Source of the DNA: Poriferisodalis sp965214215
GTDB lineage: Bacteria > Actinomycetota > Acidimicrobiia > Acidimicrobiales > Poriferisodalaceae
DNA length: 64,000 nt
Direction of reading: 5' to 3'
Assembly: GCF_965214215.1 (NCBI RefSeq)
Contig: NZ_CBDCBD010000003.1
Span: 2,046,001-2,110,000, forward strand
This document shows, piece after piece, positions 32,973 to 41,260 of the stretch. The notes below the pieces were generated by a model. That model did no database searches. It saw nothing but the letters and a program-made list of their open reading frames with translations, and had not been told where the DNA came from. A program made the position numbers and the translations under genes. The number at the start of each line of letters is the position of its first letter. Position 1 is the stretch's first letter.

Positions 32973-34066
32973 GTGTGCGGGACGCGGCACGCCGCCTGCG
33001 AGGGCGGGCCACCGCGCGCCTCCGGCAACGACGCCATCCAGCATTCAGCGAGCAGGGGCCGGGCAAGACGCGCCGCGTGCGAAGCCGCGACAGGGCACGC
33101 CGCCTGCGAGGGCGGGACAGGGCGATCGTGCTGGCGTACCAGGTGGGCGCGTCGGCTGCCCGGCTGGCTCCGCTGTGGCTCACGGAGCGTATGGCCGGGC
33201 TCGCCGGACCGGCACTGGCTCGCCTCATGCCTGCCAAGGCCGCGATGGTGCGGCGGCATCAGGCCCGGGCACAGCGCTGGGTCGCCGACGGAGCCGCGCA
33301 CCCCGATGCCGCCCCGGTAGCGGCTCTCCTACCGGCTGCAAGCGCCCCGGACGATCTGCAGCGGGCCACTGCGGCGGCATTCAGCTCCTATGCGCGCTAC
33401 TGGCTGGAGTCGTTCCGCCTGCCGGCGCTGAACGAATTCACGCTGGATCGTGGCATCGATGTACCGGCGTACCACCACGTGGAGGAAGCCCTCGAACGCG
33501 GCAATGGCGTCATTTTGGCCCTGCCTCACCTAGGAGGCTGGGAGTGGGCCGGGTTCTGGATGGCCACGGTCAACCGGCTGCCGATCACCGTCGTGGTAGA
33601 GCCCCTGCAGCCGTTCGAGTTGTTCGAGTGGTTCGCCGACTTCCGTGAGCGACTGGGCATGCGCGTCGTGCCGCTCGGGCCCGACGCCGGCCGCGAGGTA
33701 CTCGGCGCGCTGCGACGCAACGAGATCGTCTGCCTGCTGTGTGACCGAGACCTCAGCGGTGACGGCATCGAGGTGAACTTCGGCGACGAGCGAACGACCC
33801 TGCCCGCGGGCCCGGCGATGCTGGCACTGCGATCAGGCGCGGCCCTGCTGCCGACCGCTGTGTACTTTCGCCCCCGAGGCAGGCACCTAGGCACCGTCCG
33901 CCCGCCGATAGACGTCACACGCCACGGGCGCCTGCGTGACGACGTCACCGCCGTCACCCAAAGCCTCGCCGACGAGCTGGCGACCCTGATCGCCGCAGAG
34001 CCACACCAGTGGCACCTCTTCGGTCCGAACTGGCCATCGGATCGAATACAGTCGCCTTCACCGTGA
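32969..34066 (+). CDS. Phosphatidylinositol mannoside acyltransferase-like (LpxL/PatA family)
   Basis: 365-residue membrane-associated acyltransferase. The catalytic HX4E motif is PHLGGWEWAG, preceded by ALERGNGVILAL, then LCDRDLSGDGIEVNFG and PAGPAMLALRSGAALLPTAVY. By position before pimA it corresponds to the enzyme acylating the mannose of PIM. GTG 32969 overlaps the upstream stop (GTGA). The first 50 residues are extremely Arg-rich and built on a 23-bp direct repeat; GTG 33127 (MLAYQVGASAARLAP) would give a more usual N-terminus and cannot be excluded. Confidence 0.82.
   Translation: MSVRDAARRLRGRATARLRQRRHPAFSEQGPGKTRRVRSRDRARRLRGRDRAIVLAYQVGASAARLAPLWLTERMAGLAGPALARLMPAKAAMVRRHQARAQRWVADGAAHPDAAPVAALLPAASAPDDLQRATAAAFSSYARYWLESFRLPALNEFTLDRGIDVPAYHHVEEALERGNGVILALPHLGGWEWAGFWMATVNRLPITVVVEPLQPFELFEWFADFRERLGMRVVPLGPDAGREVLGALRRNEIVCLLCDRDLSGDGIEVNFGDERTTLPAGPAMLALRSGAALLPTAVYFRPRGRHLGTVRPPIDVTRHGRLRDDVTAVTQSLADELATLIAAEPHQWHLFGPNWPSDRIQSPSP
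32986..33116 (+). repeat. 23-bp perfect direct repeat inside the acyltransferase N-terminus
   Basis: GGCACGCCGCCTGCGAGGGC plus GGG occurs at 32986-33008 and 33094-33116, 108 nt apart (36 codons, in frame). Each copy encodes ARRLRGR. The sequence is GC-rich and partly palindromic, like the elements inside tgt. Confidence 0.85.
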
Positions 34067-34077
34067 GGAGCGGTTGA

Positions 34078-35157
34078 GTGAGAATTGGGATCATCTCGCC
34101 GTACAGCCTGACCAGCGCCGGAGGCGTTCAGGTGCAGGTGCTGGGCCTGGCTCGTGCGCTGGCCGCGAAGGGTCACGACGCCCGGGTGCTCGCTCCGTGC
34201 GACGGCGCGCCGCCTCAAACAGGTGTCACGCCGCTCGGCGCGAGCATCCCCACCTTCGCGAACGGGTCGGTCGCCCCGATTGCTCCCGACTTTGCCTGCA
34301 CGCTGCGCACGGTGCGCGCACTGCGTGACGAAGCGTTCGACGTCGTGCACCTGCACGAGCCGCTGTGCCCCGGGCCGACGCAGACGGCGCTGTTCCTGCG
34401 CAGCGCACCTACCGTGGGCACTTGGCACGCCGCAGGGGGCAGCCTCGCCTACCTCGTGCCCGGAACGCGCTGGCTGGCGACTCGCATGGAGATTCGGGCC
34501 GCAGTCTCAGCCGATGCTGCCGAGATGGCCCACGACGGCGTCGGCGGCGAGTACGAGGTGGTGTTCAATGGCGTCGAGCTCGACCTCTTCGACAGCGCGA
34601 TACCGAAGCGAAACGGTGCGCCCACCATCGCCTACATCGGTCGTCATGAGCCGCGCAAGGGCCTCACGGTGCTGCTTGACGCCATGTCACGGCTGCCCGA
34701 AGGGGTCCGGCTGTGGGTGATGTCGCGCGGCCCGCAGACCGAAGAGCTACAGCGCAGGTACCAGCGCGACACGCGCATCGAGTGGCTGGGACGGGTCAGC
34801 GAGACCGAGAAACTGGAGCGCATCAAGGGCGCCGACGTGTTCTGTGTGCCGTCGCTGCGCGGCGAGAGCTTCGGCGTGGTGCTGCTGGAAGCGATGGCGG
34901 CGCGCACGCCGGTCGTAGCCAGCGACCTGGGGGGCTATCGCAACGTGGTGCGCGTCGGCGACGAAGCCGTGCTGGTGCCTCCCGGCGACTCCGCAGCGCT
35001 GGCGTCGGCGCTCATCGAGGTGCTCAAGCAGCCCGACCGAGCCGCCGACTTGGTCGCTGCGGGCCGCCAGCGGGCCGAGCAGTTCTCGATGGCCCGGTTG
35101 GCCGACACCTACGTCGACATGTACGAGCGCGCCATCGCCAAGCGCAACGCCGGCTAG
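34078..35157 (+). CDS. pimA: Phosphatidylinositol alpha-mannosyltransferase
   Basis: 359-residue GT4-family glycosyltransferase, transferring the first mannose from GDP-mannose to phosphatidylinositol on the inner leaflet. The N-terminal domain begins MRIGIISPYSLTSAGGVQVQVLGLARAL with the GGVQ loop typical of PimA; the sugar-nucleotide site includes IGRHEPRKGLTVLLDA and the C-terminal E-x7-E motif lies in ESFGVVLLEAMA. GTG 34078 has GAGGAG at 34065-34070, 7 nt upstream. It is the last gene in the lipid group before the M48-like gene. Confidence 0.92.
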   Translation: MRIGIISPYSLTSAGGVQVQVLGLARALAAKGHDARVLAPCDGAPPQTGVTPLGASIPTFANGSVAPIAPDFACTLRTVRALRDEAFDVVHLHEPLCPGPTQTALFLRSAPTVGTWHAAGGSLAYLVPGTRWLATRMEIRAAVSADAAEMAHDGVGGEYEVVFNGVELDLFDSAIPKRNGAPTIAYIGRHEPRKGLTVLLDAMSRLPEGVRLWVMSRGPQTEELQRRYQRDTRIEWLGRVSETEKLERIKGADVFCVPSLRGESFGVVLLEAMAARTPVVASDLGGYRNVVRVGDEAVLVPPGDSAALASALIEVLKQPDRAADLVAAGRQRAEQFSMARLADTYVDMYERAIAKRNAG

Positions 35158-35236
35158 TCCCAGTGCTCTGCCCGATGCGGCCGGCGGGCGCCCGATCGCG
35201 GCCCGTGCTGTGTTACTGGTGATCGGGTCCGGTTGA

Positions 35237-36052
35237 ATGCAACGCGTGGACCCGCTGTTCGCCATCTATCGCAGCCGAGCCGACAAGCTGCTGGCGGAGT
35301 TCTGGGTCGTGCACGTCGTGGCAGCTGCGCTCGCGGGCGTCGCGGCGGCGCTGTTCACGCCGCTGGGCTGGTGGGTGGTCCCGCTCGCGGTGGTGGCTGC
35401 ATGCGGGTTGGCCGCGGGGGAGCTGGCAGTCGGGGAACGGCGCCTGCGCAAGTTGCTCGTCGGAGCCAGCTCCAGCGAGCTCGATCCCCCCGACGAACCT
35501 CGCTTGGCCAACGTCGTCGACGGGGTGTGCCTGCTGGTGGGCGTTCCCGTGCCGGAACTAGCGGTCGCTCCCAGCAGTGCGGTGAACGCCACTGCGTTCG
35601 GCCGACGGCCTGATCAGTCCACCGTCGTCGTCACCAAGGGCTTGCTCGATTCGCTGAACCGCATCGAGCTCGAGGCGGTCGTCGCACGGCTGGCGACCCA
35701 GATTCGTGACGGGCGTGCTGCCTACCTCACCACCGCAGTCACCACGGTCGGGCTTCCGGCGCTGCTGTGGCCCGCCCTGTGGCCGCTGGTGCAGGCCCGC
35801 ACCGAGCGCGAGGCCGGCACGGGCAGCGACTTCCACGACGACGCCGAGGCCGTACGGCTGACGCGCTACCCGCCGGGCCTCGCCAATGCGCTCGAGTCGA
35901 TGACGTCGGCAGGCGTACGCAGCGACGCGCCGCGGGTGACCTGGCCGCTGTGGCTGGCCGATCCCCGGTCTGCGGAGACGGCGGCCCCCGACGACCTGCC
36001 CGACTACCGGGCAGACCTCGAGACGCGGGTCGCTGTCCTGCGCGAATTCTGA
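35237..36052 (+). CDS. Degenerate M48 metalloprotease-like membrane protein (no zinc motif)
   Basis: 271 residues. Two membrane helices (about 22-40 and 45-61) precede a domain aligning with HtpX/M48 proteases: VVVTKGLLDSLNRIELEAVVA matches the strand and helix before the zinc site, and DFHDDAEAVRLTRYPPGLANALESM matches the downstream ADxxA helix. The catalytic HExxH, however, reads RLATQ (151-155), so both His ligands and the Glu are missing. A further hydrophobic segment is at 165-187. Likely a pseudoprotease with scaffold or regulatory function. ATG 35237 chosen; GTG 35246 is possible. Confidence 0.75.
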   Translation: MQRVDPLFAIYRSRADKLLAEFWVVHVVAAALAGVAAALFTPLGWWVVPLAVVAACGLAAGELAVGERRLRKLLVGASSSELDPPDEPRLANVVDGVCLLVGVPVPELAVAPSSAVNATAFGRRPDQSTVVVTKGLLDSLNRIELEAVVARLATQIRDGRAAYLTTAVTTVGLPALLWPALWPLVQARTEREAGTGSDFHDDAEAVRLTRYPPGLANALESMTSAGVRSDAPRVTWPLWLADPRSAETAAPDDLPDYRADLETRVAVLREF

Positions 36053-36094
36053 GCGCAGCGTGCCCATCCCCGGGGCAGCACCGGGGCCGCTCCC

Positions 36095-36100
36095 TACACT
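36095..36100 (+). promoter_or_regulatory. -10 element of pdxS (leaderless)
   Basis: TACACT, 6 nt before ATG 36107. Confidence 0.6.
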
Positions 36101-36106
36101 GAGCCC

Positions 36107-37054
36107 ATGAATTCAGGCCCCACGAGCACAGGCCAGACCGGCACCTCGATGCCCTCCCAGGCGCAAGCCGCAGAGTCCCAGATGGTGGGGACCGTGAGGG
36201 TCAAGCGCGGCCTTGCCGACATGCTCCGCGGCGGCGTCATCATGGACGTCGTCACGCCCGAGCAGGCCAAGATCGCAGAAGATGCCGGGGCGGTCGCCGT
36301 CATGGCGCTCGAACGGGTTCCCGCCGACATCCGCCGCGACGGCGGTGTGGCCCGCATGAGCGACCCCGCAATGATCGAGGGCATCCAGGCGGCAGTGACG
36401 ATCCCGGTCATGGCCAAGGCCCGCATCGGCCACTTCGGCGAGGCCCAGGTGCTCGAGGCGCTAGACGTCGACTACATCGACGAGTCTGAGGTGCTCACGC
36501 CCGCAGACGAGACCCATCACATCGACAAGTGGGCGTTCACCGTCCCGTTCGTGTGCGGCGCAACGAACCTGGGCGAGGCGCTGCGACGCATCTCCGAGGG
36601 TGCCTGCTTGATTCGCTCCAAGGGCGAGGCAGGCACCGGCAACATCGTGGAAGCCGTCCGGCACCTGCGCTCGATCACTGGCGACATCGCAAGGATCACC
36701 CAGGCCGATTCCGCCGAGCTGTTCGATTGGGCGAAGCAGCTGCAGTCACCGCTCGGCTTGGTGCAGGAGATCGCCGAAACCGGCCGTTTGCCGGTGCCTC
36801 TGTTCTGTGCAGGCGGTATCGCGACGCCCGCAGACGCTTCGCTGGTGTGCCAGCTCGGCGCCGAAGCCGTCTTCGTCGGGTCGGGGATCTTCAAGAGCGA
36901 AGACCCTGGGCCACGCGCCGAGGCAATCGTCGAGGCCACGACGCATTACCGCGATCCGTCAGTGGTGGCCAAGGTCAGCCGGGGCCTCGGCAGCGCCATG
37001 CCGGGTCTCGAGATGGAAGGTCTCGAAACCAAGCTTGCCGATCGCGGCTGGTAA
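36107..37054 (+). CDS. pdxS: Pyridoxal 5'-phosphate synthase, PdxS subunit
   Basis: 315-residue (beta/alpha)8 synthase making PLP from ribose 5-phosphate, glyceraldehyde 3-phosphate and ammonia supplied by PdxT. Conserved: VKRGLADMLRGGVIMDVV, MALERVPADIRRDGGVARMSDP, MAKARIGHFGEAQVLEALDVDYIDESEVLTPAD and FCAGGIATPADASLV. The N-terminal 28 residues before the core are a Ser/Gln/Thr-rich extension. The gene is 24 nt from pdxT and forms its operon. Length is slightly above the usual 290-300 because of the extension. Confidence 0.97.
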   Translation: MNSGPTSTGQTGTSMPSQAQAAESQMVGTVRVKRGLADMLRGGVIMDVVTPEQAKIAEDAGAVAVMALERVPADIRRDGGVARMSDPAMIEGIQAAVTIPVMAKARIGHFGEAQVLEALDVDYIDESEVLTPADETHHIDKWAFTVPFVCGATNLGEALRRISEGACLIRSKGEAGTGNIVEAVRHLRSITGDIARITQADSAELFDWAKQLQSPLGLVQEIAETGRLPVPLFCAGGIATPADASLVCQLGAEAVFVGSGIFKSEDPGPRAEAIVEATTHYRDPSVVAKVSRGLGSAMPGLEMEGLETKLADRGW

Positions 37055-37085
37055 GAGGCTGAGCCGTCCGGCGAAGCAGTGGCCC
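37051..37085 (+). repeat. 35-nt repeated segment, copy 2
   Basis: Overlaps the last bases of pdxS, including its TAA, and ends just after the GTG start of pdxT. See copy 1 at 24419-24453. Confidence 0.8.
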
Positions 37086-37735
37086 CAAGCAACAGCCAGT
37101 CGCTGATCGGAGTCGTCGCGCTGCAAGGAGCAGCGGCTGAGCATGTCGCCGCCTTCCGGCGCGTCGGAGCGCGGGCTGTCGAAGTGCGTGTGCCCGCAGA
37201 CCTCGACGGCGTCGACGCGGTGGCGCTTCCCGGCGGAGAGTCGACCACGATGTCGCACCTGCTGCGCACCAGCGGCCTATTCGATGCGCTGTCGGCCCGC
37301 CTGACCGACGGCATGCCGGCGTTCGGCACCTGCGCGGGCATGATCCTGCTGGCAGCGGAAGTGCTCGACGGTCGACCCGATCAGCGATGCTTTGGCGCGA
37401 TCGACATCTCTGTGCGCCGCAACGCCTTCGGCCGCCAGGTTGCGAGCTTCGAGGCGAGTCTCGCCACGCAGGGCCTCGACAAGCCGTTTCACGCCGTGTT
37501 CATTCGAGCCCCATGGGTGGAACGCGCCGGCGACAGCGTGGAGGTGCTCGCCGAGATCCGACCCGCTGCAAACTCGACGGGCGGCACTGTTCACGCGCCG
37601 GTCCCGGTGTTGTGCCGATCAGGCCCAATCTTGGTGTCGAGCTTTCACCCTGAGCTGACCGCGGATGATCGCATTCACCAGATCTTCCTGGACATGGTCG
37701 TCACTGCTGCTGCTGCACCGGGCCGAATGCCGTAA
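37079..37735 (+). CDS. pdxT: Pyridoxal 5'-phosphate synthase, glutaminase subunit PdxT
   Basis: 218-residue class I glutamine amidotransferase that feeds ammonia to PdxS. The N-terminal core is IGVVALQGAAAEHVAAFRRVGA, followed by LPGGESTTMSHLL, the nucleophile in FGTCAGMILLA (Cys85) and the His/Glu pair in FHPELTAD. The start GTG 37079 lies inside the repeated 35-nt segment; no ribosome-binding site is seen, so coupling to pdxS is likely. Followed by a 219-nt gap in which I see no convincing gene. Confidence 0.95.
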   Translation: MAPSNSQSLIGVVALQGAAAEHVAAFRRVGARAVEVRVPADLDGVDAVALPGGESTTMSHLLRTSGLFDALSARLTDGMPAFGTCAGMILLAAEVLDGRPDQRCFGAIDISVRRNAFGRQVASFEASLATQGLDKPFHAVFIRAPWVERAGDSVEVLAEIRPAANSTGGTVHAPVPVLCRSGPILVSSFHPELTADDRIHQIFLDMVVTAAAAPGRMP

Positions 37736-37954
37736 GGCTTCTTTCCAAGAGGGATTCCCGGCCATCGGTCCCCTGTCCCGCGGAGGTCTATTCGAGCACT
37801 TGGGTGCCGAGCCTGAGGGCTTGGAACTACAGCACCATCGCGTTCGTCGCCGAGATTTCGGCTGGGCTGGCGCGTCGGGCAGACTGTCCCGACTGCTACG
37901 AGCGCATGCGTTGCGGCGCACGCTGCTCGGCATGTCTCATGTTGGAGGGGGTTT

Positions 37955-38728
37955 GTGTCCGGTCATTCCAAGTGGGCGACGATCAAGCACCGCAAGGGTG
38001 CCGCCGACAAGGCGCGCGGGAAGCTGTTCGCCAAGCTGATCCGACAAGTCGAGGTTGCGGCGCGCGAGGGCGGCGGCGACCTCGACTCCAACGCCACGCT
38101 GCGCACCATGTACCAGAAGGCCCGCGACAACTCGGTGCCGCTCGACACGATCGAGCGGGCGATCAAGCGGGGCACCGGCGAGCTGGAGGGTGTGTCGTAC
38201 GAGCAGGTCACCTATGAGGGCTATGCGCCCGGCGGGGTTGCCATGTTCGTGGACGTGCTCACCGACAATCGCAATCGCACCGGCTCGGAGATTCGCAGCG
38301 TGTTCACTCGCGCCGGCGGATCGCTGGCAGAGCCGGGCGCCGTTGCTTGGCAATTCGAGCGCCAGGGCGTAGTGGTGGTGCCCGCGGTGGCATCGGAGCC
38401 TGACGCGGCCGATCCCGACGAGGACGAACTGATGCTGGCGGCACTGGACGCAGGCGCCGAGGACATCGAGCGCGAAGGCGACACATGGCGCGTCATCACC
38501 GAACCGGCCGACACCATGGCAGTGCGCGAGGCAATCGAGGCAGCGGGCATTGCGGTGAGCTCGGCAGATCTGACCTACGCACCGCAGAATCTCATCGAGC
38601 TGACCAGTGTGTCGTCGGCCAAGCAGGTCATGGCAGTGCTCGACGCACTCGACGACCACGACGACGTGCAAGGCGTCTACGCCAACTTCGACATCAGCGA
38701 TTCCCTGCTGGAGTCGATCGCCAACTGA
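37955..38728 (+). CDS. yebC: YebC/PmpR family protein
   Basis: 257-residue member of the YebC/TACO1 family, described as transcriptional regulators and more recently as aids to translation of difficult motifs. The N-terminal SGHSKWATIKHRKGAADKARGKLFAKLIRQ is diagnostic; the middle has YEGYAPGGVAMFVDVLTDNRNRT and the C-terminal domain ends VYANFDISDSLLE. GTG 37955 has a strong GGAGGGGG ribosome-binding site. Location immediately before ruvC is the usual bacterial arrangement. Confidence 0.95.
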   Translation: MSGHSKWATIKHRKGAADKARGKLFAKLIRQVEVAAREGGGDLDSNATLRTMYQKARDNSVPLDTIERAIKRGTGELEGVSYEQVTYEGYAPGGVAMFVDVLTDNRNRTGSEIRSVFTRAGGSLAEPGAVAWQFERQGVVVVPAVASEPDAADPDEDELMLAALDAGAEDIEREGDTWRVITEPADTMAVREAIEAAGIAVSSADLTYAPQNLIELTSVSSAKQVMAVLDALDDHDDVQGVYANFDISDSLLESIAN

Positions 38729-38809
38729 CGCCGGCGCAAGGTCTGGCAGTGCCGGTCGCGCGCGGGCCGCACGCCTGTCCCCATACCCAGCCGGCGCGTC
38801 GGCAAAGGC

Positions 38810-38815
38810 TACGGT
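38810..38815 (+). promoter_or_regulatory. -10 element of ruvC (leaderless)
   Basis: TACGGT, 8 nt before ATG 38824, giving the ruv genes their own promoter. Confidence 0.55.
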
Positions 38816-38823
38816 TCGTACTG

Positions 38824-39354
38824 ATGTTCGTACTTGGGATCGACCCCGGACTGTCGCGCTGCGGATACGGCGTGGTGGAGCAGATTCGCGGCTCTGGCGC
38901 ACAGCGCACCCGCAACGAGGCGGTCGCGCTGGGCGTTGTGCGCACCGACCCCGCAGAGCCTCAAGCGGTGCGGCTGGCCACGCACATGGCAGAGCTGCAG
39001 AACCTTGTTGGCGAGTTCCAGCCCTCGGTGGTGGCCGTGGAGCGTGTCTTCTTCCAAGTGAATGTCCGTACGGCGATCGGTGTGGCGCAGGTGGCCGGTT
39101 TGGCCATGGCGGTCGCGGCGGCCGCGGGGATCGAGGTGGTCGAGTACACGCCGACCCAGGTCAAGCAGGCCATCGCCGGCTGGGGCGGGGCCGACAAAGA
39201 CCAGATGAAACGCATGGTCGGCGAGCTGCTGGCGCTGCCGGGGCCGCCCGAGCCGGCCGATGCCGCCGATGCTGCTGCGGTTGCGCTGTGCCACCTGTCC
39301 CAGGCCGCATGGCAGCTAGCTGCGGCATCGCCCCGGGCAGGCTCGCGAGCATGA
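38824..39354 (+). CDS. ruvC: Crossover junction endodeoxyribonuclease RuvC
   Basis: 176-residue Holliday-junction resolvase with an RNase H-like fold. The acidic active site is visible: Asp in GIDPGLSRCGYG (residue 7), Glu in VVAVERVFF, and the two Asp in PADAADAAAVALCH. The DNA-contact region VFFQVNVRTAIGVAQVAG is conserved. It acts with RuvAB in recombination repair. It overlaps ruvA by 4 nt (ATGA). Confidence 0.96.
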   Translation: MFVLGIDPGLSRCGYGVVEQIRGSGAQRTRNEAVALGVVRTDPAEPQAVRLATHMAELQNLVGEFQPSVVAVERVFFQVNVRTAIGVAQVAGLAMAVAAAAGIEVVEYTPTQVKQAIAGWGGADKDQMKRMVGELLALPGPPEPADAADAAAVALCHLSQAAWQLAAASPRAGSRA

Positions 39355-39971
39355 TCGGCTCGGTGCGCGGGCGCCTGCTCGACAAGGATCCCGACGGCGA
39401 ACTGCTGATCGAGGCCGGCGGGGTGGGGTACCGCGTCACTGTTGGGGCCGCCGCGCTGGCCGGCGCGGGACCGGTGGGCGACGAGTGCTTCGTGTACGTC
39501 CACCATCACGTGCGTGAAGACAGCTCAGACCTCTACGGGTTCGCCGAGCTGGATGAGCGGCGCTGTTTCGAAGCGCTGCTGAGCGCGCATGGCGTAGGAC
39601 CCGCGCTGGCGCTTGCGGTGCTCTCACACCTGCCGCCCGACGAGCTGAGGCGGGCAGTTGCCGCCGATGATGCCGCGGCGCTGGAGCTGGTGCCCGGCAT
39701 CGGCGCCAAGACGTCCAAGCGCATGGTGCTCGACTTGAAGTCGCGGCTCGGTGCGCCCGAAGTTGCCGGCGGCGCTGCGGCGGTTGGGCCCGGCGGAGAC
39801 GGTGCCGGCAGCGCCGTGGCCGAGGTTCGTGCGGCGCTGAGCCAGATGGGATTTGGCCCCGCCGAGATCCGTGAGGCCATGGCTACCGTTGCGGTTCAAG
39901 CCGCACGTGACGGGGCCGCCGAGACGGGTGCGCTGCTGCGCGTGGCGTTGCAGGAGCTGGGTCCGCGATGA
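39351..39971 (+). CDS. ruvA: Holliday junction branch migration protein RuvA
   Basis: 206-residue subunit that binds four-way junctions. Domain I starts MIGSVRGRLLDKDP; the acidic pin region is HHHVREDSSDLYGF; the tandem HhH motifs are LLSAHGVGPALALAVLSHLP and LELVPGIGAKTSKRMVLDLKSRL. A Gly/Ala linker leads to the C-terminal RuvB-binding domain (EVRAALSQMGFGPAEIREAM). ATG overlaps the ruvC stop. Length is normal. Confidence 0.96.
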   Translation: MIGSVRGRLLDKDPDGELLIEAGGVGYRVTVGAAALAGAGPVGDECFVYVHHHVREDSSDLYGFAELDERRCFEALLSAHGVGPALALAVLSHLPPDELRRAVAADDAAALELVPGIGAKTSKRMVLDLKSRLGAPEVAGGAAAVGPGGDGAGSAVAEVRAALSQMGFGPAEIREAMATVAVQAARDGAAETGALLRVALQELGPR

Positions 39972-40038
39972 GCGGTATCGCCGGGGGGCGCCCGTCGGTG
40001 TCGGTGGACGCACGCCGAGGTATAGACCGGTTGCAGCG

Positions 40039-41229
40039 ATGAGCGCTGCGAGCGGGCGCAGCGAGGGCTACCGGCGTGCGGAATCGGCGGCGCCGGCGGA
40101 CTCAGGCCGCAGCGAGGTCACCGATCCGGCTCGCTCGGTGGCCGACGACGGCGACGCCGAGGCGACGCTGCGGCCCCGCTCGCTGGATGAGTTCGTGGGC
40201 CAGCCCGAGGTGCGCGAGCACGTCGCCATCACGCTGCGAGCGGCGATGGCCCGCGGTCAATCGCCCGACCATCTGTTGTTCGCCGGCCCGCCGGGGCTGG
40301 GCAAGACGACGCTGGCGGCGATCATCGCCCAGGAGCTGAACGCGGCGCTGCATCAGACATCGGGCCCAGCCGTGGAGCGGGCAGGCGACCTCGCGGCGAT
40401 CCTGACCAACCTGGCCGACGGCGATGTGCTGTTCATCGACGAGATTCACCGCCTGCCCAAGATCGTCGAAGAGGTGCTCTACCCCGCCATGGAGGACTTC
40501 GCGATCGACATCGTGCTGGGCAAGGGCCCTGCGGCGCGTTCCATCCGCTTCGACCTGCCCCGCTTCACCTTGGTGGGCGCTACGACCCGTACTGGGTTGA
40601 TCTCGGGGCCGCTGCGCGATCGATTCGGCCTTGTCGAACGCCTCGACTACTACTCCACCGGCGATCTGACGGCGATCGTGACCCGTGCCGGGGGGATTCT
40701 CGGCGTGCAGATCGACGGCGACGGCGCTGCGGAGATCGCATCACGCAGCCGTGGCACGCCACGCATTGCCAACCGGCTGCTGCGCCGCGTGCGTGACTTT
40801 GCCGAGGTGCGCGCCGGTGGCGCGGTTGACGTCGCGGTGGCCCGTGAGGGGCTTGCCGCGTTCGGCGTCGACGAACTTGGGCTCGACAAGGTCGACCGCG
40901 CCATCTTGGATGCGCTTGCGGTGACCCACGCCGGTCAGCCGCTGGGCCTGTCGACGCTGGCCATCACCGTGGGCGAGCAGACCGAGACGGTGGAAGACGT
41001 GTACGAGCCGTTCCTGATCCAGCGCGGGCTGCTGCAGCGCACGCCCCGCGGCCGCATTGCCACCGCTGCGGCCTACGCACACATCGGCGTTGACGTGCCG
41101 CCCACCGCGGCGTACGCCGGCAGCGTTGCCGGCGCCGATGCCGAGGGTGCCGTCACGCTGTTCGATCAGCCAGCAGGGTCCCCGGACAGCTCAGAAGCGT
41201 CACCGCCAGTCGACGACACACCCTGGTGA
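40039..41229 (+). CDS. ruvB: Holliday junction branch migration helicase RuvB
   Basis: 396-residue AAA+ motor. Walker A GPPGLGKTT, Walker B LFIDEIHRL, sensor 1 VGATTRTG, arginine finger region GPLRDRFG and the C-terminal winged helix (GLDKVDRAILDAL ... PFLIQRGLLQRTPRGR) are intact. The first 45 residues and last 45 residues are longer than in model RuvB and of low complexity. ATG 40039 is used; earlier in-frame codons lie within sequence lacking conservation. Completes the ruvCAB set. Confidence 0.96.
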   Translation: MSAASGRSEGYRRAESAAPADSGRSEVTDPARSVADDGDAEATLRPRSLDEFVGQPEVREHVAITLRAAMARGQSPDHLLFAGPPGLGKTTLAAIIAQELNAALHQTSGPAVERAGDLAAILTNLADGDVLFIDEIHRLPKIVEEVLYPAMEDFAIDIVLGKGPAARSIRFDLPRFTLVGATTRTGLISGPLRDRFGLVERLDYYSTGDLTAIVTRAGGILGVQIDGDGAAEIASRSRGTPRIANRLLRRVRDFAEVRAGGAVDVAVAREGLAAFGVDELGLDKVDRAILDALAVTHAGQPLGLSTLAITVGEQTETVEDVYEPFLIQRGLLQRTPRGRIATAAAYAHIGVDVPPTAAYAGSVAGADAEGAVTLFDQPAGSPDSSEASPPVDDTPW

Positions 41230-41245
41230 GCTGGTCGTCGCCTCA

Positions 41246-41251
41246 TAACCT
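41246..41251 (+). promoter_or_regulatory. Possible -10 element of queA
   Basis: TAACCT, 9 nt before ATG 41261, at the long end of the spacing seen in this window. Confidence 0.4.
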
Positions 41252-41260
41252 CGGCTGGCG

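Noticed and set aside
29640..33044. 1134-codon open frame on the minus strand
   Set aside because: Spans the antisense of five well-supported genes and shows no domain; a GC-rich shadow frame.
37736..37954. Possible small Cys-rich protein (from 37804) before yebC
   Set aside because: The cysteines are suggestive, but the frame runs deep into yebC, lacks a promoter or ribosome-binding site, and its non-overlapping part is too short to judge.
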